A stretch of 38,886 nucleotides of DNA, from assembly GCA_018971365.1 (NCBI GenBank), contig JAGXAZ010000004.1, forward strand, positions 1 to 38,886. The letters run 5' to 3'. This DNA is from Gammaproteobacteria bacterium. Its GTDB lineage: Bacteria > Pseudomonadota > Gammaproteobacteria > Natronospirales > REEB76. Below the pieces are notes generated by a model. That model made no database searches. It was not told the DNA's origin and worked only from the letters and a program-made list of their open reading frames with translations. Shown one piece after another: positions 1-8,239 of this stretch (positions within the stretch are counted from its first letter, which is position 1; each line of letters opens with the position of its first letter). A program made the position numbers and the translations under genes.

Positions 1-487
1 ACCAGGGCCTGATAGAAGCCGACCTCCATTACTCCCCGGGCACCACCACCACACAACACCAACGGCACTGCCACAATACGCAGTGCAAAGAACCAGTTCA
101 GTGTGATGCCGGAAACCGCATAGTCGCCGCGGAGCCACTGCTCTAAATCCATGACCGATGCCAGGAATAACGCCGAACAGTGAAATGATCACTTGGGCCT
201 CCCAGTAGGACAACTGTCCCCAGGGCAGCAGATAGCCTGTGAAGGCTTCGGCCATGAGCGCTGCATAATATCAGCATCCCGAAAATCCACAGCAGTTCCC
301 GAGGCTTTTTGTAGGAGCCGTACATCAGTCCGCGGAACATGTGCAGGTACACTACTACGAAGAACAGGGAAGCGCCTACGACGTGCATATAGCGGATCAG
401 CCAGCCCCAGTTCACGTCGCGCATAGCGTGAACGCGCTCCACGAACTCGTACCTATAACCTTCGCGCGCGTCTCCCGCCGCCAGCAA
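1..487 (-). pseudogene. Decayed second copy of cytochrome b (fragment)
   Basis: Reading the minus strand, this stretch aligns with the middle of the intact cytochrome b at 1481-2917. It retains [19 protein letters not shown] and [17 protein letters not shown] almost unchanged. Single-base insertions relative to the intact gene near 265-275 and 143-150 break the frame twice. Beyond the second break, the segment matching LNRFFALHVVAVP reads [13 protein letters not shown], so the His that binds heme in helix D has become Arg. The N-terminal part and the second half of the protein are missing or off the window edge. The divergence from the intact gene suggests an old duplication or a separately acquired copy. 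Non-function is directly supported; the left boundary is unknown because the window begins here. Confidence 0.85.
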
Positions 488-543
488 CGCTGAACGCCCG
501 TAGTGTGGCAGCGATCACGCACATAAAAAGCTTTCTGAATCAA

Positions 544-1413
544 TCAAAAAAGAAATCCCGCACCCACGCCAAAATAATGTGACCAGCCGCCCAAGTTACC
601 CGAGATCCGTTGGCCGATCTCCGCATCCACCTCAAAACGGGGAGTGATGAGATATTGGACGCCCCCATCGGCGTCGTACCCCGCGCCCTGTCCCGGGCCC
701 GTGTGATTCTGTCCATAGGCCTCCAGATAAAACTGGAAGTTCTGGGTGGTTTCCCAGGTGAGCACCAGGTCCGGATTCGCGCTCCAGTAGTACGCGCCCC
801 CTTGCAGGTTGGTGGGCAGGGCCAAGTGCGTCACCCCGAGCATCAGGGTCAAGGCGACCGAGGAAGTGAGGCTGTAGCCGACGATGCCATTGACCGCATA
901 ACCCGTGGCGGCTGAGCCATAAGTGGGGCTGCCGGAGGGGAGTGTAAAGAGAGTCTCACCCGCCCAGATCCAGCGAGCGTTGTAGCCGAATTCGTGCTTG
1001 ATCCCAACGACCGAAGCACTTCCCCCCACTATGGTCTGATTGCCTCCGCCGGGCACGGGTGTCACCTGACTGCTGATGTTGGGAGGGAGAAACACGAATT
1101 CATTCTGGTCAGGCAGGCCGAACCGCAGTTCCCCTTGCGGGTATCCCAATGCATGTCCGCTCTGGCCCAAGAGCGTGTACCGGGCCCATCCGGTCTCCAG
1201 GACCGCATAACCGGGTTTCACCACGCAGGCACTGTCTCCCACAGTGGGGCGATCCAGCAGAGCGAGAAGCGAACTGGGTCCCGTGCACGGGTCGGAGATA
1301 GCCGACTGCGAGCCCTTGGCCCAGACGGGGACCATCATGCCCATACCCAGGACCAGCAACAGCACAGACCATAACGTAGGCCGATTACCGGGACCAGCGC
1401 TGTTCAACGGCAT
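544..1413 (-). CDS. Exported outer-membrane beta-barrel-like protein
   Basis: This 289-residue protein starts with a hydrophobic signal-like segment (residues about 12-33) ending in VWAKG. After that come many alternating hydrophobic strands, with YNARWIWAGETLFTLPSG, a GIVGYSLTSSVALTLMLG stretch and a C-terminal Phe (GVGAGFLF), as usual for outer-membrane barrels. The style resembles the MetA-pathway or transporter-like barrel proteins, but I cannot assign a substrate. It lies 67 bp downstream of cytochrome b on the same strand, where a c1 gene would normally be expected, so it may be co-transcribed with chrA and the cytochrome. Barrel location is an inference from composition; the function is unknown. 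Confidence 0.7.
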   Translation of the reverse strand: MPLNSAGPGNRPTLWSVLLLVLGMGMMVPVWAKGSQSAISDPCTGPSSLLALLDRPTVGDSACVVKPGYAVLETGWARYTLLGQSGHALGYPQGELRFGLPDQNEFVFLPPNISSQVTPVPGGGNQTIVGGSASVVGIKHEFGYNARWIWAGETLFTLPSGSPTYGSAATGYAVNGIVGYSLTSSVALTLMLGVTHLALPTNLQGGAYYWSANPDLVLTWETTQNFQFYLEAYGQNHTGPGQGAGYDADGGVQYLITPRFEVDAEIGQRISGNLGGWSHYFGVGAGFLF

Positions 1414-1480
1414 GTGGTTGTCGCCGGTGCGTGAATGGCAACCGGCAGCGGATGCAACTGAAGGGCAGCAAGTTTCTTTT

Positions 1481-2917
1481 TCATTTGAACGTTACCCTGT
1501 TTGGGACCGGCTTGGGCTCATTCAGCACGGGGAAAGCCGCCGGCAACAATAGGAAAAAGATGCAATAGGTACCCGGTATGAGCCAGCTCGCCAGCTTGAG
1601 AGCGGCTTCACTTGAAGTCCACGTGAGTTTATCCAGGAGACTGATGATACCCATGATTACGCTGAAGGCAATTACAAAATATTGTCGCGAACGCGGCTGG
1701 GCATGGATCCAGGACAGCACGAAGAACAGAAAGTACAATTCCGCGATGCGCTGGCCGATTTCCGCCCAAAACGGACTGGCCGGTTGCATGCCAATGTAAC
1801 CCAAGACAATGAAGCTCAGGCCGAAGCATACCACCAGGCCGCGGTAGGCGAGACCACGGTAACGCAACGATTTAATGGGGTTACGATCTATCCAGGGCAA
1901 CAAAAACGGCAAGAGGATGGACAGCGCCAATAAGGTCACTCCCAAACTTTTGTTGGGGATGGAGCGCAGAATGGCGAAGAACGGGCCAAAATACCACAGC
2001 GGGCGGATATCTGACGGCGTGTGCATCCCATTTGCCGGCACGGAGTTTGCTGGCTCCAGGAACAGGCCATGCAGACCGGGCGAGAAAAAGATGATGGCCG
2101 CAAAGATCGCCAGGAATACGGTCACCCCGACGATGTCCTTGATGGTGTAGTAGGGATGGAACGGGATACCGTCCAACGGAATGCCGTCCGGTCCCTTGTG
2201 TTCCTTGATTTCGATACCGTCCGGATTGTTGGAACCCACTTCGTGCAGCGCGATCAGGTGGAACAGCACTAGGCCGATGAGCATCAGCGGCACCGCCACC
2301 ACGTGCAGCGCGAAGAAGCGGTTGAGGGTGATGCCAGAGACCCCATAGTCGCCGCGAATCCACTGCTCTAATCTGTGGCCGATGCCAGGAATGACGCCGA
2401 ATAGGGAAATGATCACTGTTGCGCCCCAGTAGGACATCTGCCCCCAAGGCAAGAGATATCCCATGAAAGCTTCGGCCATCAGCGCCACATAAATCAGCAT
2501 GCCGAACATCCACAAAAGCTCGCGCGGTTTCTTGTAGGAACCGTACATCAGTCCGCGGAACATGTGCAGGTACACCACCACGAAGAACAGGGAAGCGCCT
2601 ACAACATGCATATAGCGGATTAACCACCCCCATTCCACATCGCGCATGATGTACTGCACCGAGGCAAACGCGCCCGCGGCCGAGGGCTGGTAGTTCATGG
2701 TGAGGAAGATGCCGGTGACAATCTGATTCACCAGGATCAGCAGCGCGATGGAACCGAAGAAATACCAGAAATTGAAGTTCTTGGGAGCGTAGTACTGGGC
2801 CACCTGCTCGTTCCAGAACTTGCTCATGGGGAAGCGTGCGTCAATCCAGTCGCGCAGCTGGTGCAGCCACCCGCCCGCGATGTCGAAAAAATCACGTTTT
2901 TGCATTTTATTGTGCAT
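1481..2917 (-). CDS. petB: bc1-type cytochrome b, orphan copy
   Basis: This is a 478-residue quinol-oxidising membrane cytochrome b, with the N-terminal b-type domain and the C-terminal third seen in long bacterial forms. Bis-heme ligands are visible: His104 and His118 in helix B, and His205 and His220 in helix D (14 residues between the second pair). The Qo motif is PLWY at 306-309 in place of PEWY, followed by FGPFFAILRSIPNK; beta- and gammaproteobacterial forms often carry PVWY here. ATG at 2917 is chosen because AAGGG lies 7 bp upstream; GTG at 2920 and ATG at 2905 are alternatives. Unusually, no Rieske or cytochrome c1 gene flanks it. It follows chrA by about 44 bp, so it is probably in the chrA transcript. 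Confidence 0.93.
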   Translation of the reverse strand: MHNKMQKRDFFDIAGGWLHQLRDWIDARFPMSKFWNEQVAQYYAPKNFNFWYFFGSIALLILVNQIVTGIFLTMNYQPSAAGAFASVQYIMRDVEWGWLIRYMHVVGASLFFVVVYLHMFRGLMYGSYKKPRELLWMFGMLIYVALMAEAFMGYLLPWGQMSYWGATVIISLFGVIPGIGHRLEQWIRGDYGVSGITLNRFFALHVVAVPLMLIGLVLFHLIALHEVGSNNPDGIEIKEHKGPDGIPLDGIPFHPYYTIKDIVGVTVFLAIFAAIIFFSPGLHGLFLEPANSVPANGMHTPSDIRPLWYFGPFFAILRSIPNKSLGVTLLALSILLPFLLPWIDRNPIKSLRYRGLAYRGLVVCFGLSFIVLGYIGMQPASPFWAEIGQRIAELYFLFFVLSWIHAQPRSRQYFVIAFSVIMGIISLLDKLTWTSSEAALKLASWLIPGTYCIFFLLLPAAFPVLNEPKPVPNRVTFK

Positions 2918-2961
2918 CACCTTGCCCTTTACATGTCTTCATCCGCGACAATTCCAATCGT

Positions 2962-4161
2962 TCAGAGCCCTACCGGGTGCAGCCAGTAATATCCGGCCAA
3001 TCCCAGCAGGGCTCCCACGGATACGATGCTGACTTCAGGCAGCTTGGGCCATTTGAGAATTACCGCCATGCTGGTAATGGCAATAACACCTGTCAGTACA
3101 TCCCCGATGGCGGCGGTGGCGATTAGGATGCCGGTACCGAACAAGGCGCCCACCACGGCGGAAATAATTCCTTGCAGAAATCCCTGCAGATAACGATTGG
3201 CGCGGTAGCGTTTTAGCAGCGGTGCGGCCACGACCGTCAGCAGCACCGCGGGCGCGAACATCCCCACCGTTGCGACCAAGCCGCCTTGGAAACCGTTGAG
3301 CAGGTAGCCGACAAACGTGGCGGTGATGACGACGGGGCCGGGGGTAATCATGCCGATGGCCACGGCGTCAATGAATTGACGGTTTGTCAGCCAGTGGTAC
3401 TGGTCTACGACGTAGACCTTGAGAAATGGGGCGATGACCAGGCCGCTGCCGAACACTAGAAAACCGGTCTTGAAGAAAAACACGAATAATTTGCCGGAGG
3501 TACTGCTCAGCCAAGCACTCGGCAGGGCCAGCCAACCGCCGCCGGCTGACGACATCGTCGCGGACGACGGGCTTTGTGTTGGAGGGCGGGGACCGGCGAA
3601 TACCAGACAGCCCAGCAGGCCCGCAATCAGGAACAGGCTGATGAGCTCCTGTTTGAAGGCGAGGGTGATGACCGCCGCGACCGTGGCGAACAGCCAGGCG
3701 AGCCGCCGGGTCTTAAGGGTTTTGCGGCCCAGTTGCCAGCAAGCCTTTAAGATGAGTGCGACGATGACGGGCGCCACCCCGTAAAAGATCGCTTTGACCT
3801 CCCAGGCACCGGTGAAGTGCACATAGAGAGCGGCAGCCAGCGTCACGATGAGGAAAGGCGCAAACGCAAAGGTTACGCCGACCGCCAGCGCCCCGCGGAT
3901 CCTAAAGCGGGCATAGCCGCAATAAACCCCCAGTTGGTAAGCCAGGGGTCCGGGACAGGCGGTCGCGAGCGCCAGACCGTCTTCGTATTCGGTTTCCGTG
4001 AGCCAGCCGCGTTCCTCCACCAGATCCCCCCGCATGTGCTGGGCCAAGACCACGGGGCCGCCAAATCCCAGTGCCCCCAATCGCAGGAAATAGCGGGACA
4101 TTTGCCACAGGGTTACCCTGCCCTGGAGTCCGTCGAGGCTGGGATCAGTGCAGGTAGGCAT
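2962..4161 (-). CDS. chrA: Chromate efflux transporter ChrA (CHR family)
   Basis: ChrA exports chromate across the inner membrane. The 399-residue protein has the long, two-domain form of the family. The N-terminal half has GFGGP at residues 32-36 and CPGPLAYQLG at 69-78; the C-terminal half has the matching GSGLVIAPF and ITPGPVVI segments, consistent with internal duplication. A low-complexity Pro/Ser linker separates the halves. It is transcribed away from chrB across a short shared intergenic region, and the cytochrome b gene follows closely on the same strand. No strong Shine-Dalgarno precedes the ATG. The family call is confident from motifs and from the chrB partner. Confidence 0.95.
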   Translation of the reverse strand: MPTCTDPSLDGLQGRVTLWQMSRYFLRLGALGFGGPVVLAQHMRGDLVEERGWLTETEYEDGLALATACPGPLAYQLGVYCGYARFRIRGALAVGVTFAFAPFLIVTLAAALYVHFTGAWEVKAIFYGVAPVIVALILKACWQLGRKTLKTRRLAWLFATVAAVITLAFKQELISLFLIAGLLGCLVFAGPRPPTQSPSSATMSSAGGGWLALPSAWLSSTSGKLFVFFFKTGFLVFGSGLVIAPFLKVYVVDQYHWLTNRQFIDAVAIGMITPGPVVITATFVGYLLNGFQGGLVATVGMFAPAVLLTVVAAPLLKRYRANRYLQGFLQGIISAVVGALFGTGILIATAAIGDVLTGVIAITSMAVILKWPKLPEVSIVSVGALLGLAGYYWLHPVGL

Positions 4162-4201
4162 GCACGTCTGCTCTAGGGTTCCAAGGAATTGAATTAATCA
4201 T

Positions 4202-4213
4202 TACATATATGTA
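4202..4213. promoter_or_regulatory. 12-bp palindrome between chrA and chrB, candidate ChrB operator
   Basis: The sequence TACATATATGTA is a perfect 12-bp palindrome in the 63-bp gap between the divergent chrA and chrB starts. A further TACAT at 4222-4226 pairs with ATGTA at 4209-4213 as a second inverted repeat with an 8-bp spacer, and it overlaps the chrB start codon. ChrB proteins are known chromate-responsive regulators of chr promoters, so this is a plausible binding site. Binding is inferred only from position and symmetry. Confidence 0.55.
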
Positions 4214-4224
4214 TCATCAGTTAC

Positions 4225-5199
4225 ATGAATTATGCAAGCCCTTGGCTGACCCTGATTACCAGCCTACCCGGCCAAAACACAGCCGCCCGCGTGCGGGTAT
4301 GGCGTGCACTTAAGGCTTCCGGCGCTGCTGCGTTGCGCGATGGGGTATACCTTCTGCCCCGGACTTTGCAGAACGAGACTGCATTTCGGGAGCAGGCACA
4401 AGAGATCGGGGCTGCAGGAGGGGCCGCCCACATCGCCGAGTATCGTCCCCTCGAGGGGGAAGAACCCGGCGAAGATCTGACGCGTCTTTTTGACCGCACC
4501 GCGGAATACGCCGACCTTCTCCAGCGGCTGGATGCCTTCAAACGCGAATTGGTCTCGGCATCGGAAGCGGAGGCACGCCGTGCCATCGCCGCGCTGCGCC
4601 GCGAGTTTGCCGCGGTGATGGAGACGGATTTTTTCCCTGGTCCTTCTCAGGCCCAAGCCGAGCAGGCCCTGGCGGATGCCGAGGCCGCTCTCAATGCGCG
4701 TTTCTCACCGGACGAACCGCATGCCGCAGCGGGAGCGCTGCGCCGGCACGCGCCAACCGATTATCGGGGCAAGATCTGGGCGACGAGGGCGCATCTTTGG
4801 ATTGATCGCGTCGCGTCCGCCTGGCTGATCCGCCGTTTTATTGATCCGCAGGGACGCTTCCTCTGGCTCAAAGACGCCCGCCGCCATCCAAAAAATGTCA
4901 TCGGGTTCGATTTCGATGGGGCCGAATTCAGCCACGTGGGCACGCGCGTCACTTTCGAGGTCCTGGCGTTCAGCTTCGGGCTGGAAAACGATCCGGGAAT
5001 CATCCGGCTCGGTGCCATGGTGCATTACCTGGATGTGGGGGGCGTGCCCGTCCCTGAGGCCGCGGGCTTCGCAGCCATCATGGCCGGAGCGCGGGCCCAA
5101 GCCGTGGATGACGATGAGCTACTGACGGAGATCAGCAAGACCCTGGATTTCTTGTATACCGCCTATTCAGAAGGAGGACACCCTACATCAAACACTTGA
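4225..5199 (+). CDS. chrB: Chromate resistance regulator ChrB
   Basis: This 324-residue protein has the two-part layout of ChrB. The N-terminal domain (about 1-170) begins with WLTLITSLP and RVRVWRALKASGAA, the likely DNA-binding half. The C-terminal ChrB domain (about 185-315) carries WIDRVASAWLIRRFIDP and the conserved FDFDGAEFSHVG. ChrB senses chromate and controls the chr genes. No Shine-Dalgarno is visible before ATG 4225, and the start overlaps a TACAT half-site, so the transcript may be leaderless. It is the first gene of a plus-strand run ending at 8238, and it has a paralogous stand-alone C-terminal domain protein at the end of that run. Confidence 0.93.
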   Translation: MNYASPWLTLITSLPGQNTAARVRVWRALKASGAAALRDGVYLLPRTLQNETAFREQAQEIGAAGGAAHIAEYRPLEGEEPGEDLTRLFDRTAEYADLLQRLDAFKRELVSASEAEARRAIAALRREFAAVMETDFFPGPSQAQAEQALADAEAALNARFSPDEPHAAAGALRRHAPTDYRGKIWATRAHLWIDRVASAWLIRRFIDPQGRFLWLKDARRHPKNVIGFDFDGAEFSHVGTRVTFEVLAFSFGLENDPGIIRLGAMVHYLDVGGVPVPEAAGFAAIMAGARAQAVDDDELLTEISKTLDFLYTAYSEGGHPTSNT

Positions 5200-5266
5200 T
5201 TGGATTTCATGTTAGCCATCGTAAAGCATCCCGTAAAACAAACGCTCGCGCGTAGGAGGTATGACC

Positions 5267-5776
5267 ATGTCTCGTCAATCTGACAGCCTACTGGCATCTA
5301 CTGAACGGCAAAAACATCCAACACACAAACATGGGAATCTTATCGCTGTGATGACGCTGGCCGCGACGGTCTTGTTAGGTCTAACCGCAATGTCTGCCTA
5401 TGCGGCAGAACCCGGGGCCGCAATGCCAAAGCCACAAGCCCATGTCTATATATACACGGTTCGCTGGGTCTCAAGAGAGGGCGGTCCCGCCAAAGCCTAT
5501 AAAAAATTCGGGGAAACATATGGATTTGAGCCCAGTACGATCGTCGTCACCGAAGGAGAAGAAGTCACCCTGACCTTCCGCAATCTGGAAGGTGGACCAG
5601 ATGATCTACACACCTTCACACTGCCGGCCTATGACATCGACCGTTCGATTCCACCTCTGCAGACCGTGAACGTGATCTTCAAAGCCGACAAGGCTGGGGT
5701 CTTCCCTTTCCACTGTGATAATCACAAACCCTGGATGTCGGGTGAGCTGATCGTGCTGCCCGCACCAGCTACCTGA
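5267..5776 (+). CDS. Exported type 1 copper (cupredoxin-like) protein
   Basis: The 169-residue product has a signal peptide (hydrophobic core about 24-44, ending SAYA-A) and a single cupredoxin fold. Candidate type 1 copper ligands are His115 in DDLHTF, then Cys150, His153 and Met157 in FHCDNHKPWM. It should act as a periplasmic electron carrier or copper binder. The start at 5267 is preferred to the ATG at 5261 because AGGAGG lies 7 bp upstream of 5267 and abuts 5261. It follows chrB by about 67 bp and precedes a beta-propeller gene by 24 bp. Its redox partner is not evident; the nearby orphan cytochrome b is a speculative candidate. Confidence 0.85.
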   Translation: MSRQSDSLLASTERQKHPTHKHGNLIAVMTLAATVLLGLTAMSAYAAEPGAAMPKPQAHVYIYTVRWVSREGGPAKAYKKFGETYGFEPSTIVVTEGEEVTLTFRNLEGGPDDLHTFTLPAYDIDRSIPPLQTVNVIFKADKAGVFPFHCDNHKPWMSGELIVLPAPAT

Positions 5777-5800
5777 CCGGGTCCGGCGGATGGGTGGTCG

Positions 5801-6862
5801 ATGAAAATCAAATGCCACTATGCGCGTGCTGTGAGCCTGATGGGCGTGACGTTAGGTTTTTTGGTTGTTGCGCCTACCACTCTGGCTGCAAAGCTGCCGC
5901 TGGTCACCGTGGCAAACGTCCCGCTACCCGGTGGCACGAGCCGGTTTGACTACCAGAGCCTGGATGGGGCCGACCATGTGCTTTTTATCTCCCACATGGG
6001 GGCAGGCCGGGTGGTGGTGTTCAACACCACCACCCGGACCGTGACGGCGGATTTGCGGGGCTTTCCTGAAGCCACAGGTGTCACGGCCGTTCCCGACCTG
6101 CATCGGGTGTTTGTCAGCGTCACCGGTCACTGGTGGGATCAAGCTTTCTTTGGCGGGTCTATTGTCGTGCTGAACAGCACCACACTGAAGACGCTTGCCA
6201 GAATTCCGGCGGGTACGTTTCCGGATGGCAGCGCCTATGTGCCGGCGGTGAAGCGGCTGTTTGTGTCAGACGAGGCCGGTCGGACCGAAACGGTCATTAA
6301 TACCGTCACAAACCGTCGCATCGCCACGCTCCCGCTCGGCGGCGAAGCGGGTATGACGGCTTACGATCCGGTCACAGGGCATGTTTTGGTAAATGTGCAA
6401 ACCCTTGACGAACTGCTGGCCATTGACCCAGTGACCAAGCAGATCGTGGCCCGGTACTCACTGCCTGCGACCTGTCATCATAATCACGGTCTGCTGCTTG
6501 ATGTTCCATCACGGCTGGCGTTTATTGCTTGCGATCACAATGCGCGGCTCTTGGTCATGAACCTTAACCACATGCAGGTGACCGCAGTCCATCGTGTCGG
6601 GCGCGATCCCGATGTGTTGGCAATAGACCTTAAGAGACAGCGATTGTATGTCGCCAGCGAGAGTGGGGTTGTCTCAGTATTTCATATCACCAAGGACGGA
6701 TTACGCAAGCTGGGTCAGGGGTATGTCGGAGATGATGCCCATTCCGTTGCGGTCGACCCATCAACAGGACTGATTTATCTTCCCATTGAAGATTTTCATG
6801 GCAAACCTGTCTTGAAAATCATGCGTTATCAGATCACTGGCACCGCTGACGGTAGGCAATAA
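5801..6862 (+). CDS. Exported YncE/YVTN-type beta-propeller protein
   Basis: This 353-residue protein has an N-terminal signal peptide (about 8-29) followed by repeated blades of roughly 40 residues. The repeats look like GSIVVLNSTTLKTLARIPAG, RLFVSDEAGRTETVINTVTN, GHVLVNVQTLDELLAIDPVT and RLYVASESGVVSVFHITKDG, the pattern of YVTN/YncE seven-bladed propellers. Such proteins are usually periplasmic binding or scaffold modules; no catalytic residues can be assigned. It sits between the cupredoxin and the broken superoxide dismutase, two bases before the latter, so it is part of the chr operon. Its role in chromate resistance is unknown. Confidence 0.85.
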   Translation: MKIKCHYARAVSLMGVTLGFLVVAPTTLAAKLPLVTVANVPLPGGTSRFDYQSLDGADHVLFISHMGAGRVVVFNTTTRTVTADLRGFPEATGVTAVPDLHRVFVSVTGHWWDQAFFGGSIVVLNSTTLKTLARIPAGTFPDGSAYVPAVKRLFVSDEAGRTETVINTVTNRRIATLPLGGEAGMTAYDPVTGHVLVNVQTLDELLAIDPVTKQIVARYSLPATCHHNHGLLLDVPSRLAFIACDHNARLLVMNLNHMQVTAVHRVGRDPDVLAIDLKRQRLYVASESGVVSVFHITKDGLRKLGQGYVGDDAHSVAVDPSTGLIYLPIEDFHGKPVLKIMRYQITGTADGRQ

Positions 6863-6864
6863 TT

Positions 6865-7476
6865 ATGCCCAATACAAGTAGCTTTAGCTCCCACATTCCC
6901 AAGCCCCTTCCGTTCGATCCAAAGTCGTTGCATGGATTATCGGAACGGCTCGTGACAGCGCATTGGGAGAATAACTATGGCGGTGCGGTGAGGCGCCTCA
7001 ATGCTATTGAAAAGAGGCTCGCGGAGCTGGATTGGACCACCGCGCCGGTGTTCACGGTGAACGGCCTGAAACGCGAGGAACTGATCGCCATGAATTCGAT
7101 GCTGCTGCACGAGGTGTATTTTGAAAGCCTCGGCGCGAGCGAGCCCGGCACCACTTTTAAGACCCAAGTGAACAAGGACTTCGGTGGACTTGATCGATGG
7201 GCCGCCTAATTCGCCGCGATGGGCAAAGCACTGGCTGGCGGTTCCTGCTGGGTGCTGCTGTGCTGGAACCCGCACGATGGAAAACTTCTCAATACCTGGG
7301 CCGCTGACCACACTCATAACTTGGCCGGGGCCACGCCCATCCTGGCGCTGGACATGTACGAGCACAGTTACCACATGGATTTTGGTGCGCAGGCGGGTGC
7401 CTACGTCGACGCGGTGATGAAGAACCTTAACCTGACCACTGTCTCGGCCAAACTCGAGACCCTGAAAGGACAGTGA
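6865..7476 (+). pseudogene. chrC: ChrC-type Fe/Mn superoxide dismutase interrupted by one in-frame TAA
   Basis: The same reading frame encodes the whole protein, but codon 115 (7207-7209) is TAA. Before it is the N-terminal domain with metal ligands His33 in TAHWENNYGG and His82 in MLLHEVYF. After it, without any frameshift, come FAAMGKALAGGS, WAADHTHNLAG and the ligands Asp163 and His167 in ALDMYEHSYH. Restoring one sense codon gives a full-length 203-residue enzyme. The HWENNYGG region, in place of HYGKHH, fits ChrC-type dismutases of chr operons. Both parts look conserved, so the mutation is recent, or it is a sequencing error. Restart at ATG 7219 would give only the C-terminal domain, which lacks two ligands. 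Confidence 0.9.
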
Positions 7477-7477
7477 C

Positions 7478-7792
7478 ATGGAGCACACCATCAAGCCCGA
7501 GGACCTGCAGGCCCAGTTCGCCGGCAAGTTTATCCTAGACGTGCGCCGCGTTACCGACCGTGACGCTGCCCCAGAGCATCTTCCCGGCGCCCAGTGGAAA
7601 AACCCGGAGCAACTGGCCGAATGGGCCAAGACCCTGCCCAGGGAGAGAGAGATCGTCGTCTATTGTGCACACGGCGGTTCGGTATCCAACAGCGTGGTGG
7701 ACGCTCTGCGGGCCAAAGGCTTCAAGGCCCGTCTCATCAAAGGCGGGCTCGATGGCTGGAAGGCCGCCGGCGGGGAGGTTACTTGCAAATGA
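7478..7792 (+). CDS. Single-domain rhodanese (sulfurtransferase-like)
   Basis: This 104-residue protein is a single rhodanese domain. It has the FILDVRR start of the fold, the HLPGAQWKNPEQL segment and the active-site loop YCAHGGSVSNS with the catalytic Cys, then the C-terminal KGGLDGWKAAGG. Rhodaneses carry a persulfide on that Cys and move sulfane sulfur or act in thiol redox. It starts one base after the dismutase stop and ends by ATGA overlap with the next gene, so it is translationally coupled. In this operon it may serve thiol repair during chromate stress, which is inference. Confidence 0.9.
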   Translation: MEHTIKPEDLQAQFAGKFILDVRRVTDRDAAPEHLPGAQWKNPEQLAEWAKTLPREREIVVYCAHGGSVSNSVVDALRAKGFKARLIKGGLDGWKAAGGEVTCK

Positions 7793-8238
7793 AGTGGGTG
7801 ACACGCGAGCGGCCCAAGATCGACCGGATCGCCTGTCCGTGGCTGATCGTGCGGTTCATCGATCCGGCGGCTGAGTTTCTCTACGTGCCTGCGGATCGGG
7901 TGCTGAGCGCGGCGGCGGCGCAAAATGCGGTTCCCTATGACATTCCCGGTGTGGAGTTGTCCCATGCGGGGGAATTCTGCAGCTTCGATGCCTTCCTGAA
8001 AAAGTACGGTCTGGATGAACCCGCACTGCAGAGACTCGCCAGGATTGTGCGTGGGGCCGATACCGGACGGTTGGATCTCGCGCCCCAGGCGGCCGGCCTC
8101 TTGGCCCTGTCACTTGGTCTATCGCACATTTTTCCGGATGATCACACGCTGCTGCAGCGCGGAATGGTGTTTTATGACGCCCTCTATGCCTGGTGCCGGT
8201 CGCTGCAGCATGAAACTCACGGCTGGCCGCCCCAATGA
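7789..8238 (+). CDS. Stand-alone ChrB C-terminal-domain protein
   Basis: The 149-residue protein, read from the ATG at 7789, matches only the C-terminal half of ChrB. It has WVTRERPKIDRIACPWLIVRFIDP against the ChrB segment ATRAHLWIDRVASAWLIRRFIDP, and GVELSHAGEFCSFD against AEFSHVGTRVTFE. It lacks the ChrB N-terminal DNA-binding half, so it is unlikely to be a regulator by itself and may be the catalytic or chromate-handling part. The start overlaps the rhodanese stop (ATGA). It is the last gene of the chr operon and abuts the IS30 remnant. Confidence 0.88.
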   Translation: MKWVTRERPKIDRIACPWLIVRFIDPAAEFLYVPADRVLSAAAAQNAVPYDIPGVELSHAGEFCSFDAFLKKYGLDEPALQRLARIVRGADTGRLDLAPQAAGLLALSLGLSHIFPDDHTLLQRGMVFYDALYAWCRSLQHETHGWPPQ

Positions 8239-8239
8239 C

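Noticed and set aside
6865-7476. Two separate genes in place of one broken chrC
   Set aside because: The frame is continuous across the TAA and the two halves together make one complete dismutase with all four ligands; neither half is functional by itself.
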